Both the position numbers and the translations under genes were made by a program. The notes beneath the pieces are model-generated. The model worked only from the letters and a program-made list of their open reading frames with translations. It had not been told where the DNA came from and searched no databases. From NCBI RefSeq assembly GCF_050947875.1, contig NC_134573.1:69292315-69356314 (forward strand): a stretch of DNA of 64,000 bases. The letters run 5' to 3'. Shown piece after piece: positions 1 to 61,136 of this stretch. Source of the DNA: Dermacentor variabilis (lineage: Eukaryota; Arthropoda; Arachnida; Ixodida; Ixodidae). The first letter of the stretch is position 1. Every line of letters starts with the position of its first letter.

Positions 1-2145
1 CACTGGCTGTTCACTTGGGGTTTTGTATTATGAGCTTTTAATGTCAAGCCTTTCAAGGCGCGCATGGCGAACTACACAAATAAGATGCTACAATTCACCT
101 CTAGCGACATTTCCCTCAATAAGTTCGTGTGGAAATTTGTTGTCAGGTCCCACGGGTGCGGCCTATTATACAAAGGCCACGACTGCTGCACACAGCCGTC
201 TTTTGACACACCATGCAGATCCCTGAAACTGTACAAATGCTGACAAATTGACAGTCACTTGAGCACCTTTACGTGATTTGTAAGCGAAAGCATTTTGACT
301 TGGCTAAAAACTGGTTACATGACACTGGTTATGATAATGACATCATACATTATCACATGGTTTTCACACCTCTATCTTAATCCTGGTGTAGTTTCTACCT
401 GCTTTAATCCACTTCAATCCAACTTGCTATAATTTGTACCAACATTAATCCTCTTTATTCCACAATAATGATCCTTCCTCTAACTTGTACCCACCTTATT
501 CCACTTTGACTCACCTTCATTTACTTTATTTCACTTGAATTCATTTTACGCCACCTTAAATCACTTGACCCTAACTTGTTGTAACTTCAATTCTGGATTG
601 TTACTGACGTCACCGATGATGATGATGTTTAGCACCCCTCGTTGCCTACAACGCGAACTTTTCTGCCTCTTGGGACACATAATGCTTTCGCAGTAAATAT
701 TGGCGGTATCGCCCGAAGGATGATGCACTGACAGCGATAGTAAGATTTAGCGTTGCGCTTGAATTGGGAAGATGTTCCGAGTAAATGTGGGAGGCGACAG
801 TTTGGTTGTGATAAGGGTGTATGTGTGTTCGCGCACACATGTCCGGTAACGGACATGTGTGTGTCAACCCTCACGCAAGGCAACAGCTACCAGGCGCCTG
901 AGAACGCTTGTATCACGAAAAGGAACTCTAGTGGCTCCGCCGTTCAACTGTCGGCCTTAATCAGCGTCCCGTGATATATTTGATAACGTTAGCTAGACAA
1001 TTACTGTCTGACGCTTAGGCTAGCCCAAGCAAGCAGCAGCTGAGTAGATTCAGGGTACCAACAGCGGGATATAGAACGCTGCTCTGGTTCTAGCACCGAG
1101 CCGAGTAATTGGAGCGCTAACCTTGCGTCGACTTTGCTACGTCCTTTTTTCTTTCTTCTTTTTTTTGCGGCCAAACGCACTTTACGGCTCTCAAGACCCT
1201 CCACACGCCAGCCACGCATGCGCTGTCGATATTGGAACAGCACCATCGCTGCCAACGGCGGGAAGGCTCCTAGGGCGTCCGTATATTTGCTGTTGCGATA
1301 AAGCGCACACTCGGTTAAAGTTAGGCACAACTCAAGTAATATAACTGTGTTTTGCAGTGTAGTCATTTGCTGCGTCCCGTGCTGTTTCTTCTCGCAAGAA
1401 TGATCGGCACTCATCCCCTGCTATCTGAAGCGAAGGCGTCTCTGACTGGCCCACCACGGTAACGTGTCTGTCGTTTCGTCCTCGGTCGGTCGTTCAGATT
1501 TTCCCCCCAAAAAAGATTCCCTTCAAAGAACAATTAGCACTAGTTTTTCGTTCCGTATATTGTTGTGCCAAGCTCTTTAATGAGTTGGTTTTCTTTTTTG
1601 CCGCTTTAGTGCACCCTTTCTATCCTAATAAGCATACAACATCCAGCTATACAACATATTCCTCAAGTTGCAGGTATGTTATCGTCACTTCCTTTTCGGA
1701 AATTTGGGAAACGATTAGGAGACGATAATCTTATATGAACTCACTTACTATCGGTAACAAAGAATACCGCACAAAGTTGCGTGGATCGCGAACATAATTA
1801 ATGAAATAAACACTGAAAAAAAAAACAAGTTACGTTTTCCAGCGTCTGCGATTCTGAACACGAGTGACGCACGCATACACAAACGTTCAAATACACGTAC
1901 ACACACACATGTGCAAACACGCAAACAGGAAATGATAACGCTTGCTGGAGAGAAGTAAAACAAACACGAACTATTAAACAGATGGCTATTTACCATAGTC
2001 ATCACAACTCTGATTACATTTATGTACCATAACCTTTGTTCTCTCGACACCTTATCTGAGAACTGGCATTTCATCAATGTGCTGAAATAACTCGGTACAT
2101 CAGAGCACAATTTATACGAGAACTTTCTCTTTTTTTTTCTTTCAG
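1..2145. other. intronic or upstream DNA, no gene seen
   Basis: No exon or recognisable mobile element was found. The stretch should be part of the intron before the first visible SLC5 exon, which starts in phase 0. A splice-like block at about 1344-1441 (acceptor TTTTGCAG, donor CGGTAACG) would end in phase 2, so it cannot join that exon. Short Py-rich and TTTTTT tracts are present. Confidence 0.5.
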
Positions 2146-50272
<48,127 letters not shown>

Positions 50273-50284
50273 GATAGTGCGTAA

Positions 50285-50290
50285 ATTAAA
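50285..50290 (+). promoter_or_regulatory. possible poly(A) signal of the SLC5 gene
   Basis: ATTAAA lies 13 bases after the stop codon. That would give a very short 3' UTR, so a later signal is possible. Confidence 0.3.
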
Positions 50291-50514
50291 GTGTGGCTTC
50301 TACAAGAGTCTAAGAATGAAGGGTAGTTTCATTATTAGCAATTAGAACTAACCCAGAAGAATCATGGTTCGAGGGCCAATGCTTTTTTTTCCTTAAAGTG
50401 CTAGATGACAGTGATCGCTTCATCGAGCTGCTATCAGGCTCTGATTAACCATCGACTGATCGACTGACCTTACAGAAGTACTGATATGGTGTTTTATATT
50501 GTTGTTTTCATTTT

Positions 50515-51689
<1,175 letters not shown>

Positions 51690-51830
51690 AGAAGGTCAAC
51701 TGTGGGTAGTGCAGCGGGCCGACAACGCGGCCAGAGCCCAGGGGCTCATGGCAGACGCTTGAGCAAGGTGAGGCCCCACCATAACAACTTGCCGGACAAA
51801 AATAAAGTTTTCAACACCACCGTTACTCTT
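51690..51830 (+). mobile_element. probable LINE 3' end
   Basis: One frame reads QLWVVQRADNAARAQGLMAD followed by TGA and, about 70 bp on, AATAAAGTTTTCAACACC. This resembles the C-terminal VQRA-AA-A-GL motif and AATAAAGTTTT tail of the I-clade LINE ends seen at 2534 and 9776. Confidence 0.5.
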
Positions 51831-52039
51831 TCGTTTCGAACGCTTTCTTTTTTTTTAGATGCGAAAGCATTACATACCGCATTGCGAGAAAATGCAGCGG
51901 TGTAGTTTGCGGCGTGACCGAGTGATGGTAGCAAAAATGGCCAATGCAGAGAGTAAAACCGGACGAAAAAATACTGAGACTGACGTCAAATTTCTCAGGT
52001 AGGTTACTGTAAACCAAGTTAATTTATGTCTGAAACGAA

Positions 52040-52260
52040 TACTAAGTAAATTTCGGTTTGCGTGGGAATCGAACCCGGGCCTCCGGGATCCGAGACGAGC
52101 GCACTTCGCCGACGCCAGGGCGGCCCCACGGTTGCAGTTCACTAAAGATGTGCCCAGTATATGTGTCACTGCACACATCAAGTTGTAGCCATCTGGCTGA
52201 CTAAACGTATGGTCTAGAGCGTGCGTCGTTGAGCACGTGAAGGCACAGCCAATGGCTAGG
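52040..52260 (-). repeat. tRNA-derived SINE
   Basis: On the minus strand a GCGCTCGTCTCGGATCCCGG stem-like region leads to a perfect B box, GGGTTCGATTCCCAC (near 52065). A non-tRNA body lies upstream of it. A functional tRNA is excluded because the acceptor ends do not pair. Confidence 0.6.
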
Positions 52261-52665
52261 AGGTGGTGCCATGTTATGAGTCTATCAAATGAATGTGTGA
52301 AATAAAAAAAAAGCATTAATGTCTAATTGAATGCCGCTGAACGGTCCCTCGAGTTATCATTCTTCACGGGCAAGCAAGCGCCTTGAGGCACCTGGAGTGC
52401 TTTTATTTGGTCGCACCGAGGTGCAGTTAAAACTCAGGCGAGAGCTTTGGCGCACAAGGAATGCGTAGAAAAAATATTTCCGCAAAGCGAGAATTCCTAC
52501 TCATAAACAGCTCGAATGTCTATGCGATTTTTTTAGAAATATGGCGACATATAGTCGAGATTGTTCGATGTATCACGCGGCAATGTGTACTGGTTTATAA
52601 GAGAAAAAGATCACGCACTGTTAACGATCGACACTTTTTGAAATTTGAGCGCAGCAGTATACGTG

Positions 52666-54425
52666 TTTTCATTTATTTATTTAGTTAGTTATCAGATACG
52701 TCCGGCTACCTTTTGTAAGCCATGGCAGGAGTGGGTAAACTGGTTGGTTTATAAAGAAGAATAAATTATACATTGCAATCATTCCCAGTCGGAAAAAATT
52801 GATCACAATAATAGTATGGCATAAAAATACTGCGAAAGCAGATGTGACTGGAACGCAACTGGAGGCGAGAACAAGAAAAGGCACTACATCATTAGTACTG
52901 CACTGGGTTCCTAATCTCTTGAAATGGTAGTCTTTGAGAGAAAATACCAGCAGCACAAGAACACCGAATAAAAAGTGCGAAAACATGTATCTGTTTCTAA
53001 CCCCAAGTCAAGACGCGAGAGAGCTATTCACAATGCAGATAATAAACAAGACGCCCGAAGTTAACTGAAACTGCCAACAGAGGAAACCTAAGGAAAAGGT
53101 AAACAAACAATAGCTATTCAAAACTGATACATCGCGTCGCGAATACAAGTATACTGCAAAAGTCGCAGAGAAGTGCCTAGGGAATAAATAATACTGACAC
53201 ACATGCCATGAAGCTATATGCACAATAAATAAACACACACAAAGAAAACATTGCCGATAAATATCACAGGTAAGGTTGCACGGCAGATTTGAAGGCATCT
53301 GCTTATTATAACCCAACTACGTCACATGTAAGCGCGTTCCCTTCCGTTATGGCTCGAGGAAAAACTGCATGCGTTTATTTTCATTCATGTCATTAGGATC
53401 GCCTTCCTGTGATTCTATCTCGTTGGCCTTACACTGTATACGGCATGTAATTGATGAATTCCACTTTTCTTCTACTGTTTCCAATGTTAAATATCATTTA
53501 TAGTCAGTGCAGTTTCCTACATGATTCTAAAGTAGGAAGGCCGCTTAATTGCCTAAGGTCATTAACGCACCTACAGATATGCCAGCCATAGACGTTGCAG
53601 ATGAATCATAGCCCATTTTTCTGAGCACATTCAATGCAATTTATATCACATTTGTTGTGCGGCTAGCAAACGGCGTCTGCGTATTCCAGTAACGGTCTCA
53701 CTAATGTCGTGTAGGCCACAAGCTTAATTTAGAAGTGCAATGTTGTAGATGATTGCTTAGCGTGTAACATCTCTTCAAAGCCAACGAAACTATCTATTTC
53801 GCATGACCGCTACAGCTTAGCATAGTGTTTAGACATAACCCTGTATATTTAAGATTTTCTACAGCTGTAAATGGAATATTGTTGATGTAATAGACTAGGG
53901 GTGTCTTTTTGCGTGTAAATTTCATCTGAACACAGGTGAAAACGTTTAGTCGCATTTGCCATAATACGCACCAGTTTTTAATTGCTGATAAGAAGCTGTT
54001 TAGTATTTGTTGGTTCTCATCTGACACGTTGTGCATGTGTACAATATAATCATTAGCAAATACACGACAAAGCACTAGAGAGTCAATTTATGAATGATTA
54101 GCATAAACTTAAAAAATGGCGGCCCGAGCACCGATCCCTGGGGAACGCCTTAAAGAATGGATGTAATTTCTGAGTTCGAGTTGCCCATATCAACAAATTT
54201 CTTGTGCTATGTAAGGTACGTGTTGAATCACCGTACAATTTAACAGCTGCTGGAAGGCATCGGACCTTCAACATTAAATTGGCGCGAGACACACGGTCGA
54301 AAGCTCTTCGTACGTTAACGATAACCATATCAACTTGTCCGTGCTTGTCTAGTATTACGATCAGCTCGTTTGTAGTATGAAGGAGTTGTGTCGTAGTTGA
54401 TAAGGCACGCCAAAACAAACTCTGG
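52666..54425 (-). pseudogene. CR1-like LINE, RT thumb to 3' end, antisense
   Basis: From 54418 downward the minus strand reads TTTQLLHTTNELIVILDKHG, VRRAFDRVSRANLMLKVRCL, a palm block VFANDYIVHMHNVSDE (FADD changed to FAND), AIKNWCVLWQMRLNVFTCVQM, YTTLVRPLLEYADAV and RLQ-like blocks to about 53400. An AT-rich 3' UTR follows and a tail of TTTATTTATTTAGTTAG (plus strand, 52670-52690), equivalent to the short tandem tail of CR1 elements. It is 5'-truncated with several stops. Confidence 0.8.
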
Positions 54426-55680
54426 CTGCTGTAGGAAAAAATTGTTAGGCTCTAAGAAAAAGAAATGGGCTTGAAAATGAAGCGCTCCAAGACTCTGCTG
54501 CAACTTCACAGCAAAGAGAGCGGCTATAGTTGATTACTTACGTTTTTCACCCGATTTATAAATTGTTGCCCGCTCCTGGAACACGCGACTTCCTCCGTGA
54601 AACGCTGCCTTCTGCAGCTGCCGGCAGGCGGCGTCACAAGTTTATGCTTGCGCCATCGCGGCAGCAGCTTGCATGCCCATAAGTGCAGTTAAATTTACAC
54701 TTTTTTCTTAAAAGCCAAACAATTAACTGTGCCAAGTCTTATACTGCACGACGCAGACTCCAAAATAGGATCTTTCTGCAAAATTTGAGCATGAACAGTG
54801 CAATGCGAGCGCAAAACATGTTTTCTTCAAACATACGAAGCGAAATATGCAGGACCTTGTATGCAGAAGCTTGCGGCTGGCAATGTGGGGCTTGTGTGTC
54901 GGCAGCTGCGGAAAGCCGATGTTCCTACAAGATTGCTACTGGTGAAGGCGGTTGATTTGATAATGATTACGCTAGATCTAGTACGGCAGTGACTCAGGTC
55001 TGCAAAAGTCGCGCAAAAATGATGTGGACGCTGAGTACGGCGAGGACATCGCGCCGCACATGTGCTGCCGGCATATCAATCAAAATAACTAGCAGAAGTG
55101 CTAAGTGACAGTGAAAGTGTTGTATACATGAATACAACTGTACATGCGTAGGCATTAAATTAGGGGAAATTTGAAAATGAATCGCTAAATATTTAGGAGT
55201 TTCTCGCTCAACATGTGGTAATTCTCGGAATTGTGTGACTTCAGACTGAATGGCAATGTGCGGCGACAGATTATACGATTTAATGATAATGGGAAGAATA
55301 TATGACATGCCGAAGTTAGTTACCGCGTACGTACCTTACGCGTTTGATTTAATTATGGTGACCTCGGCGTGGAAACGTGGCTTTCGGTTTCTGGAAGAAA
55401 CCATCATGCATATGGTTAAATGGTGATGCATGTCGTGAGAGAATGAAACGCGAGAAATCTTGCGACGACAGTACAATTTTTAGCATAAAGCGCGTGTTTT
55501 AAGAGCAACGATGGTAATGATACTTGAGTACAGTCAAAGTACAAGTGACTTCACAGAAATTGCGTCAGGAAACGTAACTGAGCCTTTCATAGCACGAGTG
55601 TTGTTTCGGAACGACAAACCCATGCACAAAATCATCATCAGAAACCAAGGAACCAAGCAGGAGAAGAAGAAGCAGTAGCG
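54426..55680. other. intergenic DNA, no gene seen
   Basis: No domain or named repeat recognised. The last 80 bases are purine-rich (GGAGAAGAAGAAGCAG) and could form the 5' UTR or an acceptor for the ORF at 55681. Confidence 0.4.
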
Positions 55681-56052
55681 ATGGGCCCCAAGACATGCTT
55701 CACGCTTCAGCAGCAACGTCGCCGTCGGCGGCGGGTGGTGATACTGTCCGAGGTCCGGCTGCCCGACCGGACGCAGACGCTGGTGGTGACGGGTGGCGCG
55801 GTCGCCTTCCTCGTGGCGCTCGCCCTGTCCGTGTTCCTGTCGTTCGACTCCTACGCGCAGGCCATCGCCCAGGGCTCCAACTACACCCGTCAGTTGCGTT
55901 CTAGCCCGGCCCCTGAGGCGCCCATGAAGGCCGCGCCTCCTTCTCCGGCGACTTCCCCGCCGTCGCCCTATGCCGGGTACCGCGTTCCCGCGCCCTTATT
56001 CACTCCGGATCCAGCCGAAAGGATCGTGCTTCCGGTGGAGGACGAGATGTGA
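55681..56052 (+). CDS. small single-pass membrane protein of unknown function
   Basis: An intact 123-codon ORF, far more GC-rich and with a stronger G/C third-position bias than anything nearby. Residues 13-18 are six arginines. Residues about 34-55 (LVVTGGAVAFLVALALSVFL) form one clear membrane helix, flanked by R26/R30 and D56. Next is an N-glycosylation sequon NYT at 67-69 and a Pro/Ala/Ser-rich tail (residues 74-100) ending PVEDEM. The positive-inside rule puts the basic N-terminus in the cytoplasm (type II). The start ATG has G at +4 and follows GCAGTAGCG. I do not recognise the family. It may be a whole gene or a first coding exon, and no introns are needed. Confidence 0.65.
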   Translation: MGPKTCFTLQQQRRRRRRVVILSEVRLPDRTQTLVVTGGAVAFLVALALSVFLSFDSYAQAIAQGSNYTRQLRSSPAPEAPMKAAPPSPATSPPSPYAGYRVPAPLFTPDPAERIVLPVEDEM

Positions 56053-56441
56053 CAAGCGGGGACGAAGCGCGTTCGTTGACACGTGCGTGACCATACCTCG
56101 ACTTCCGTCGTTCCGCGAGACAAATCATTTATTCATAATTCAAAAAATGCTCCGCAATAATATGACAGCAAGAGAGAACTGTTGGTGCATATTGTCGTTC
56201 TTGTGCGCGTCTGATCGTAATTAAATGTGCGTCGTGGAAATGTTTAGCGTGTTCGATTACAAACGCACAAAAAAAGAAACGAGGGGCAGTGGAGATAGAA
56301 GTGACTCCATTGTGGGAGCTGCATATTTCAAGCGTGTGAACAAACGTCTCATAAAACAACTGTTTTTGAAGCCGTCGCATGCGCGAACGTTTCGTTGTTT
56401 CGCCGTGCAAGTGGTGACACCGTATAATCGTACTGGGAGGC

Positions 56442-56446
56442 AGAGA

Positions 56447-56477
<31 letters not shown>
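56442..56477. repeat. (GA)n with one CA interruption
   Basis: GA alternation over 36 bp, interrupted at about 56459. Confidence 0.95.
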
Positions 56478-56532
56478 TCTCTAATGGAAACGTTCTGCTT
56501 CCGATGTAGCGCCTGTAGAACAGTATTGCAGG

Positions 56533-56676
56533 TACACGTCGTAACGCCTCAGCTTCTCGCTCCCTCAAGGCGAGGTCGGCACGTGAACGTCTAGCCCTTT
56601 CTCGAGCGAGTTCCCGGTGGTGTTCATGAAACTCCGCCTGCTCTTCAAAAGAATCAACCAAACGCGGCCTCCCCAT
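56533..56676 (-). pseudogene. Arg/Glu-rich ORF fragment, probably repeat-derived
   Basis: About 47 codons read MGRPRLVDSFEEQAEFHEHH then RELARERARRSRADLALRER. The charged, RxxxARE-rich pattern resembles a repeated ORF I associate with tick repetitive DNA. It loses its character after LRRV. No known domain is seen, so function is unknown. Confidence 0.35.
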
Positions 56677-57689
56677 CTGGCTGTCAGCCCTGAACTGGCG
56701 GGACAGGGTCGCCAGGTATCAGCGAGAAAAAGTAGCCAGAAAAGTCCCAAAAGTAGCCAAGAAAGTCGCCAACTATTCAAAAAGCTTTAACTGGTAGCAA
56801 AAGAAAAAGTAGCCACGGTGCGACAAACCAAGAATTGCCCATTTTGACGCGAAAATAACAACGGCGAAAAACACCTGTAGTTTACCGCTGCACTCAATGC
56901 AAACAAAAATAACAGGAGAAAGGAAATGTTATCACATGCGATTATATCATAGGTTACCATAACGACCAGCTGACCTTTTGTGATCATTTCTGCCGCACGC
57001 TTGCGTGCCTTCTCATAGCCTAAGCGGTGTCGCCGGTTTCAGCAAAATAAGCTCGCTGCATGCCGTTCTTGCACCGCTTTGACTTCACTTTAAACTTGCA
57101 CGTAGGAACTGTATGACGCCACGCACGTCCTCCTGGTGCCTATTCACACAGTCGCATAAATATTGACACTTGTAATGTCATGGCTGCCATTACGCGTTTT
57201 CGGTTGCTGCAGTCGTTTCTGCTGCCAAGAACGATGGTCTGCGAGGTTCTCTATAGGCTTAACCATCACTCGGGGTGATATCAGGACAGCGTCTATTGCT
57301 TCTGTCCTACGGAGGACGCAGAAGCATTGCTTTTAAGATTGGATGACTCCATTCAATCAGTGGGGAATGTTGGGGCTTTTTCAATTATCCTTCTATGAGA
57401 GTCCCGGACAGCATGAAGCGTTGATTTGAGCCAACCAGCGTTCCATGGCGGGCAGTCCTGCACAACCCAGGACGACAAGTCGAAGAGGCCCACTAGATAT
57501 ATGGCGGTTATGATATATTATGCGAAGCATATTACTAGAGCTCAACCCAGCCCCTCAGGCGCGGCGGTGTCGCCTTCAATACCACGTGACACCGTGACGT
57601 CACGACAGAGGAGAAACGGGGCTCCAACTCGCGCCGTCGCTCGCGGAGGTATATAAGCAGCTGCGCTTGTTTCTAGGTGGCTTTGGCTC

Positions 57690-58020
57690 AACTCTTGCAA
57701 GATCCGCTGGGTGGGAATCGAACCAGGGTCTCCGGAGTGTGAGACGGAGACGCTACCACTGAGTACGATGCTTCAAAGCGGTACAAAAGCGCCTCTAGTG
57801 AATGCGGTGTTGCCTTAGAAACGAGCTGTTTCTAAGGCTCAGCGTGCGTCGCTTGCTCAGGCGCAATTTCGTTGCCGCGCCGAACGCTGCGTTGCTCGAC
57901 GCTCACCGCGTCGAATGCGGGGCGCGTAGTCGCTGCGCCGTAGCCCATTGTCTTACACCCCTTGGCGGGTCGACGGGAACGCTGTCGCGTTCCACTCTTG
58001 AAGGCGAAGCAGAGTAACGC
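57690..58020 (-). repeat. tRNA-like SINE and associated repeat body
   Basis: On the minus strand GTACTCAGTGGTAGCGTCTC (A-box-like, near 57765) is followed by GACCCTGGTTCGATTCCCAC (B box, near 57715). The anticodon stem does not fold, so it is not a tRNA gene. The adjoining GC-rich 57830-58020 stretch (ACCCCTTGGCGGGTCGACGG) looks like an abundant tick repeat. Confidence 0.5.
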
Positions 58021-58572
58021 ATGAGTTGTTTCTTCGTCTAGCCTAACCAAATATAGCCAAGCAACAGCAGTTCACCAGGCTAAACAACTAAAATAAAGGC
58101 TAGTATGCTTCGCATCCTGGGTTTAACCTTAGCTAAGCCACAGCCATTTTTTCAGCTCATGAATTTGTTTCCGGAACTTGCAAGACACAAAACATGGCCT
58201 CCAGGATCTGGCGTTTGGGTCTGTTGCTTCGAGAGGGCCGTCGAGGGAAGTGTGATTTGGACACTACGTATACGAATTATTGCCGCCAAAAGTAGCTGAG
58301 TCATCAAGCACGATTTTCGGTCGCCAAGAGCCTCTAGAAGTAATCAATTTGGCAAGAAATCATCGCGGAAAACGACGGGTGCGAGGCGAGCGAACACACG
58401 ATTGCTCCCTTTCCTTCCTCCGGAGGGAGGGAACGCCTGTGAATGGCTCGCGCCTTGCGCTGCGTCTACTTCTTCATGCACATAAAACCCCGCTTTAAAG
58501 GTTGCGTAAGATGAACCGATGCACTTGCTGGACGAATGCGTGTGCTTGCCCGAGTTCTGAGTGTCTATACCT

Positions 58573-58729
58573 TGAAGCGGTATGAGCCTTCGAATAGAAG
58601 ATGAAGAAGCACAGGAACCTGGGTTCAGGAGAAGAGAAGAATGAAGTTAGAATAAACGGTAGACAAGATAGACGCCAGTTCCACAGCAATGCTTTCCGTC
58701 TATTGCGCCCTTTAACTAGGAACGCTACA
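58573..58729 (+). repeat. 5' LTR of the sense Gypsy element
   Basis: Begins TGAAGCGGTATGAGCC and ends AACGCTACA. It matches 62394-62541 with about ten substitutions and one 7-bp indel. It is followed after six bases by TGGCGCAGCCGAC (58736), a primer-binding-type sequence. The flank TACCT compares with TAGCT after the 3' LTR, an imperfect 5-bp target duplication. Confidence 0.85.
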
Positions 58730-59079
58730 TTATTTTGGCGCAGCCGACAACTGACTCCAACATGTGGGTGACATTTTTCCTTGAGGGGACCTCCACAGAG
58801 AAGATAATCTTTTCGAGACACCAAGCTCAAGATGAACCAGCGGTGGAAATACCTCGTGAACTCAACTCCGCAGAACTCGTGAACCTGGTTTTAGAGAAGG
58901 CTCCCATGGACACAGCTGAACTACATCGGAAGGGTGCTGTGAAAGTGAACTTGCGTCTGACGATCTTCGACGAATTAGTTCTTCAACCGATGCGTCGAAA
59001 GGACTTTGGATCACGGTCTTCGACGGAAGAGGTGAGCCTAGTTTTGAAACCTCTTTGGCTACAACAATAACAGATTGCA

Positions 59080-59801
59080 CAACAAAACCGCTTATAAGCT
59101 GTCTAAACGCTGAGAAGCCGGTGACTAAATTTTAGAACCCTATGCAATCGACGGCAAGTCTTCAAGTTCAGAAAGTTGACTTGAATTCTATGAATATGCC
59201 GCGGGGAAGAACTGGCACTCTAATGAAGACAAGATTACTAACATGCGTAGTTACTTATGAGGTGTTGCACGGAAGTGGTACGATCTGCACATTATTGAAG
59301 ATGCAGGCAACTCTTGCAACCAGTGGAAGGAAAAATTCTTGACGACATTCCGAACCAACCCAGTGCAAAGATGGGACGCCACGCTTAATTTCAAATTACA
59401 GCAGGGCTCCCTCGTGGAGTATTTGTTTGAAAAATGCCGCCTTTAAAGCTGCCGAGCCCATGCTTCCGCCTTCTGCCGTAGTAGCACTAATAATGCACGG
59501 ACTGCAAGCGGAAGTCCTGAAGCAAGTGCAAGCACGATCACTTAAAACTATGAATGGGCTCCTGGAGTGCCTTCACGAAATAGCATCTAGTTCAGAAGAA
59601 AATATAAGCGCTAGCTCAAGCAGTCGCTTCAGACGGACCGGCGCGGATTGGTCGAGCCGTAATCAGCGAGAACCGAGCCGCCTTGCACGCAACACAGAGA
59701 ACGTGGGTTGGCGCGCTCCCAGAGGTCGGGTGAATAACGTCGACAACGACCCCGTCCCCCTACTTTCGGAGGTTCAAGAGTCTCCGACGACAAAAAACTA
59801 A
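59080..59801 (+). pseudogene. Gag remnant of the sense Gypsy element
   Basis: A frame at about 59272-59445 reads WYDLHIIEDAGNS, QWKEKFLTTFRTNPVQRWDA and QGSLVEYLFEK. After a frame change, 59427-59801 reads KAAEPMLPPSAVVALIMHGL and a Ser/Arg-rich tail. This is the capsid region of a Gypsy Gag. No clear zinc knuckle was found. It is frameshifted and cannot make a full Gag. Confidence 0.75.
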
Positions 59802-59887
59802 TAAACAAGGGTGACCAGACCGACCCGATGACCACAACTGAGACTGTTTATTTAACTTAATCTGGCCTACTTCACATTCGTGTCAAA

Positions 59888-60210
59888 GTGGGAAACAGAC
59901 ATATGTTGACTTTGGTTGACAGCGGTGCTTCTGTGTTTATAATAAATGCCAAGCTAGTAGGTGCAAGTCACCTGCACAGTGGAAGAGTAGTACGGGTGCA
60001 AGGTTACGATGGAAAAGTGACAATGCATAATCAGTGGGCCTCAGTAAACATCGAGTTCCAAGGTCATGAAAAAGAGAGTGAAGTACTGGTGATAGAGGGG
60101 TTGTCGTACGACTTTCTGCTATCCAGACCAGATATAAAGAAACTGAAAATCAATCTATACTGGAACGATGCGGTTTTAGTGGAAGGACTATCAAGGGAAG
60201 AGACACAGCA
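59888..60210 (+). pseudogene. aspartic protease domain of the sense Gypsy element
   Basis: An open stretch reads LTLVDSGASVFIIN (the DSG active-site triad in place of DTG), RVQGYDGK and VIEGLSYDFLLSRPDIKKL, the flap and C-terminal core of a retropepsin. The pol frame after it is cut by a deletion at about 60215. Confidence 0.8.
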
Positions 60211-60219
60211 AGGTAGAAA

Positions 60220-60790
60220 AGATAACCTACGAGTTGTTGTTTCTTGGAAGAGTCTTTGATGGGGCTACCAAAAGCACGAAAGAAGAGTCCGTTGAGAGAA
60301 TATCCCAACTGGTAAAACCATATGACGTCCACTCATTACGTGTGTTTTCGGGATTAGCAGGACATTTCAGACCTTTCATAAAAGACTTTGCCATAAAAAC
60401 AAGATACCTCACGCGCCTAACGCAGAAAGAAGTTCCATATGAGTGGGATGAGGAATGTGAGAGAGTCTACCGTGCTCTGGTGCACAGAATCTCTGCTGAC
60501 CCTATTCTACGCATACCAGATTTCACTTTACCCTTTGAACTGAATGCCGACTCCTCACATTATGGAACAGGTGCAGTCTTGTACCAGAAATGTCCAGAAG
60601 CATCCGGCCGAGAAAAGCGACACTTGGTAGGTTACTATAGCTACACCCTCAAGCCACCTGAAGTCAACTACACCACTACTGAAAAGGAAGCTCTTGCAGT
60701 CCTTAAAGCAATTCAGTACTTCCGTACGTACCTAGAACGCGCAAAGTTTACTTTGTTCACCGATCACCAGGCCCTCACTCCTCTTGAATA
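60220..60790 (+). pseudogene. RT C-terminus and RNase H of the sense Gypsy element
   Basis: It opens inside the RT with FLGRVFDGATKSTKEESVER, then the connection FSGLAGHFRPFIKDFA, and RNase H with ELNADSSHYGTGAVLYQKCP, YYSYTLKPPEVNYTTTEKEA and FTLFTDHQALTPLE. All earlier RT motifs, including the YxDD palm, are missing between the protease and 60220. It is interrupted at about 60790 by a CR1 tail. Confidence 0.85.
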
Positions 60791-61135
60791 TTTATTTATT
60801 TATTTATTTATTTATTTATTCATTTATTTATTTATTATACCTCAAAGGCCCCAGATATGGGGTATTACATGAGGGATGGGCTTAGTTAAGCAAAAAAGTG
60901 AGCCGATAGCATCCTCGAAGTGATGTGCGTCGGAGTGGTGCGTGACGTCGGCAGACAGACCGCTCCAGTCACTTGCGGTTTTCACGAAAAATGATCGTAG
61001 ACTGGAATTAGTCTGCGCCGGGGGAGGATACATGACTTTTCTGTGGTTAATGCGGCTGGACTGACGATGAGCTGGTAATATATTTGAAATCTGGAGCGAA
61101 TTTGTAAAAAAAGACACAATCTAGAAATAAGACGT
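60790..61135 (-). mobile_element. CR1 3' end nested in the Gypsy element
   Basis: About 45 bp of (TTTA)n on the plus strand is the TAAA-type tail of an antisense CR1 copy. It is followed by a 3' UTR-like segment with CCCAGATATGGGG. The Gypsy frame is broken off at LTPLE and resumes at VTQPKGRIARRM (61137), so this copy is younger than the Gypsy element. Confidence 0.7.
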
Positions 61136-61136
61136 T

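Larger units (their letters stand above)
56053..58572. other. intergenic DNA with repeats, no gene seen
   Basis: It contains a possible ATTAAA poly(A) signal at 56220, a GA repeat (56442-56477), a minus-strand Arg/Glu-rich ORF fragment and tRNA-like repeat sequence (annotated separately). Imperfect AAAAGTAGCCA repeats lie at 56728-56812. No other gene was recognised. Confidence 0.4.

Noticed and set aside
1001..1414. 137-codon minus-strand ORF
   Set aside because: No recognised domain, a Lys-run across a poly-T/C tract, and no context.
1344..1441. splice-bounded candidate exon upstream of the SLC5 exons
   Set aside because: It ends in phase 2 while the next exon starts in phase 0, and its translation does not match the family.
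57700..57765. tRNA gene
   Set aside because: A and B boxes are present but acceptor and anticodon stems do not fold, so it is a tRNA-derived repeat. The same reasoning applies at 52060, 62640 and 3600.
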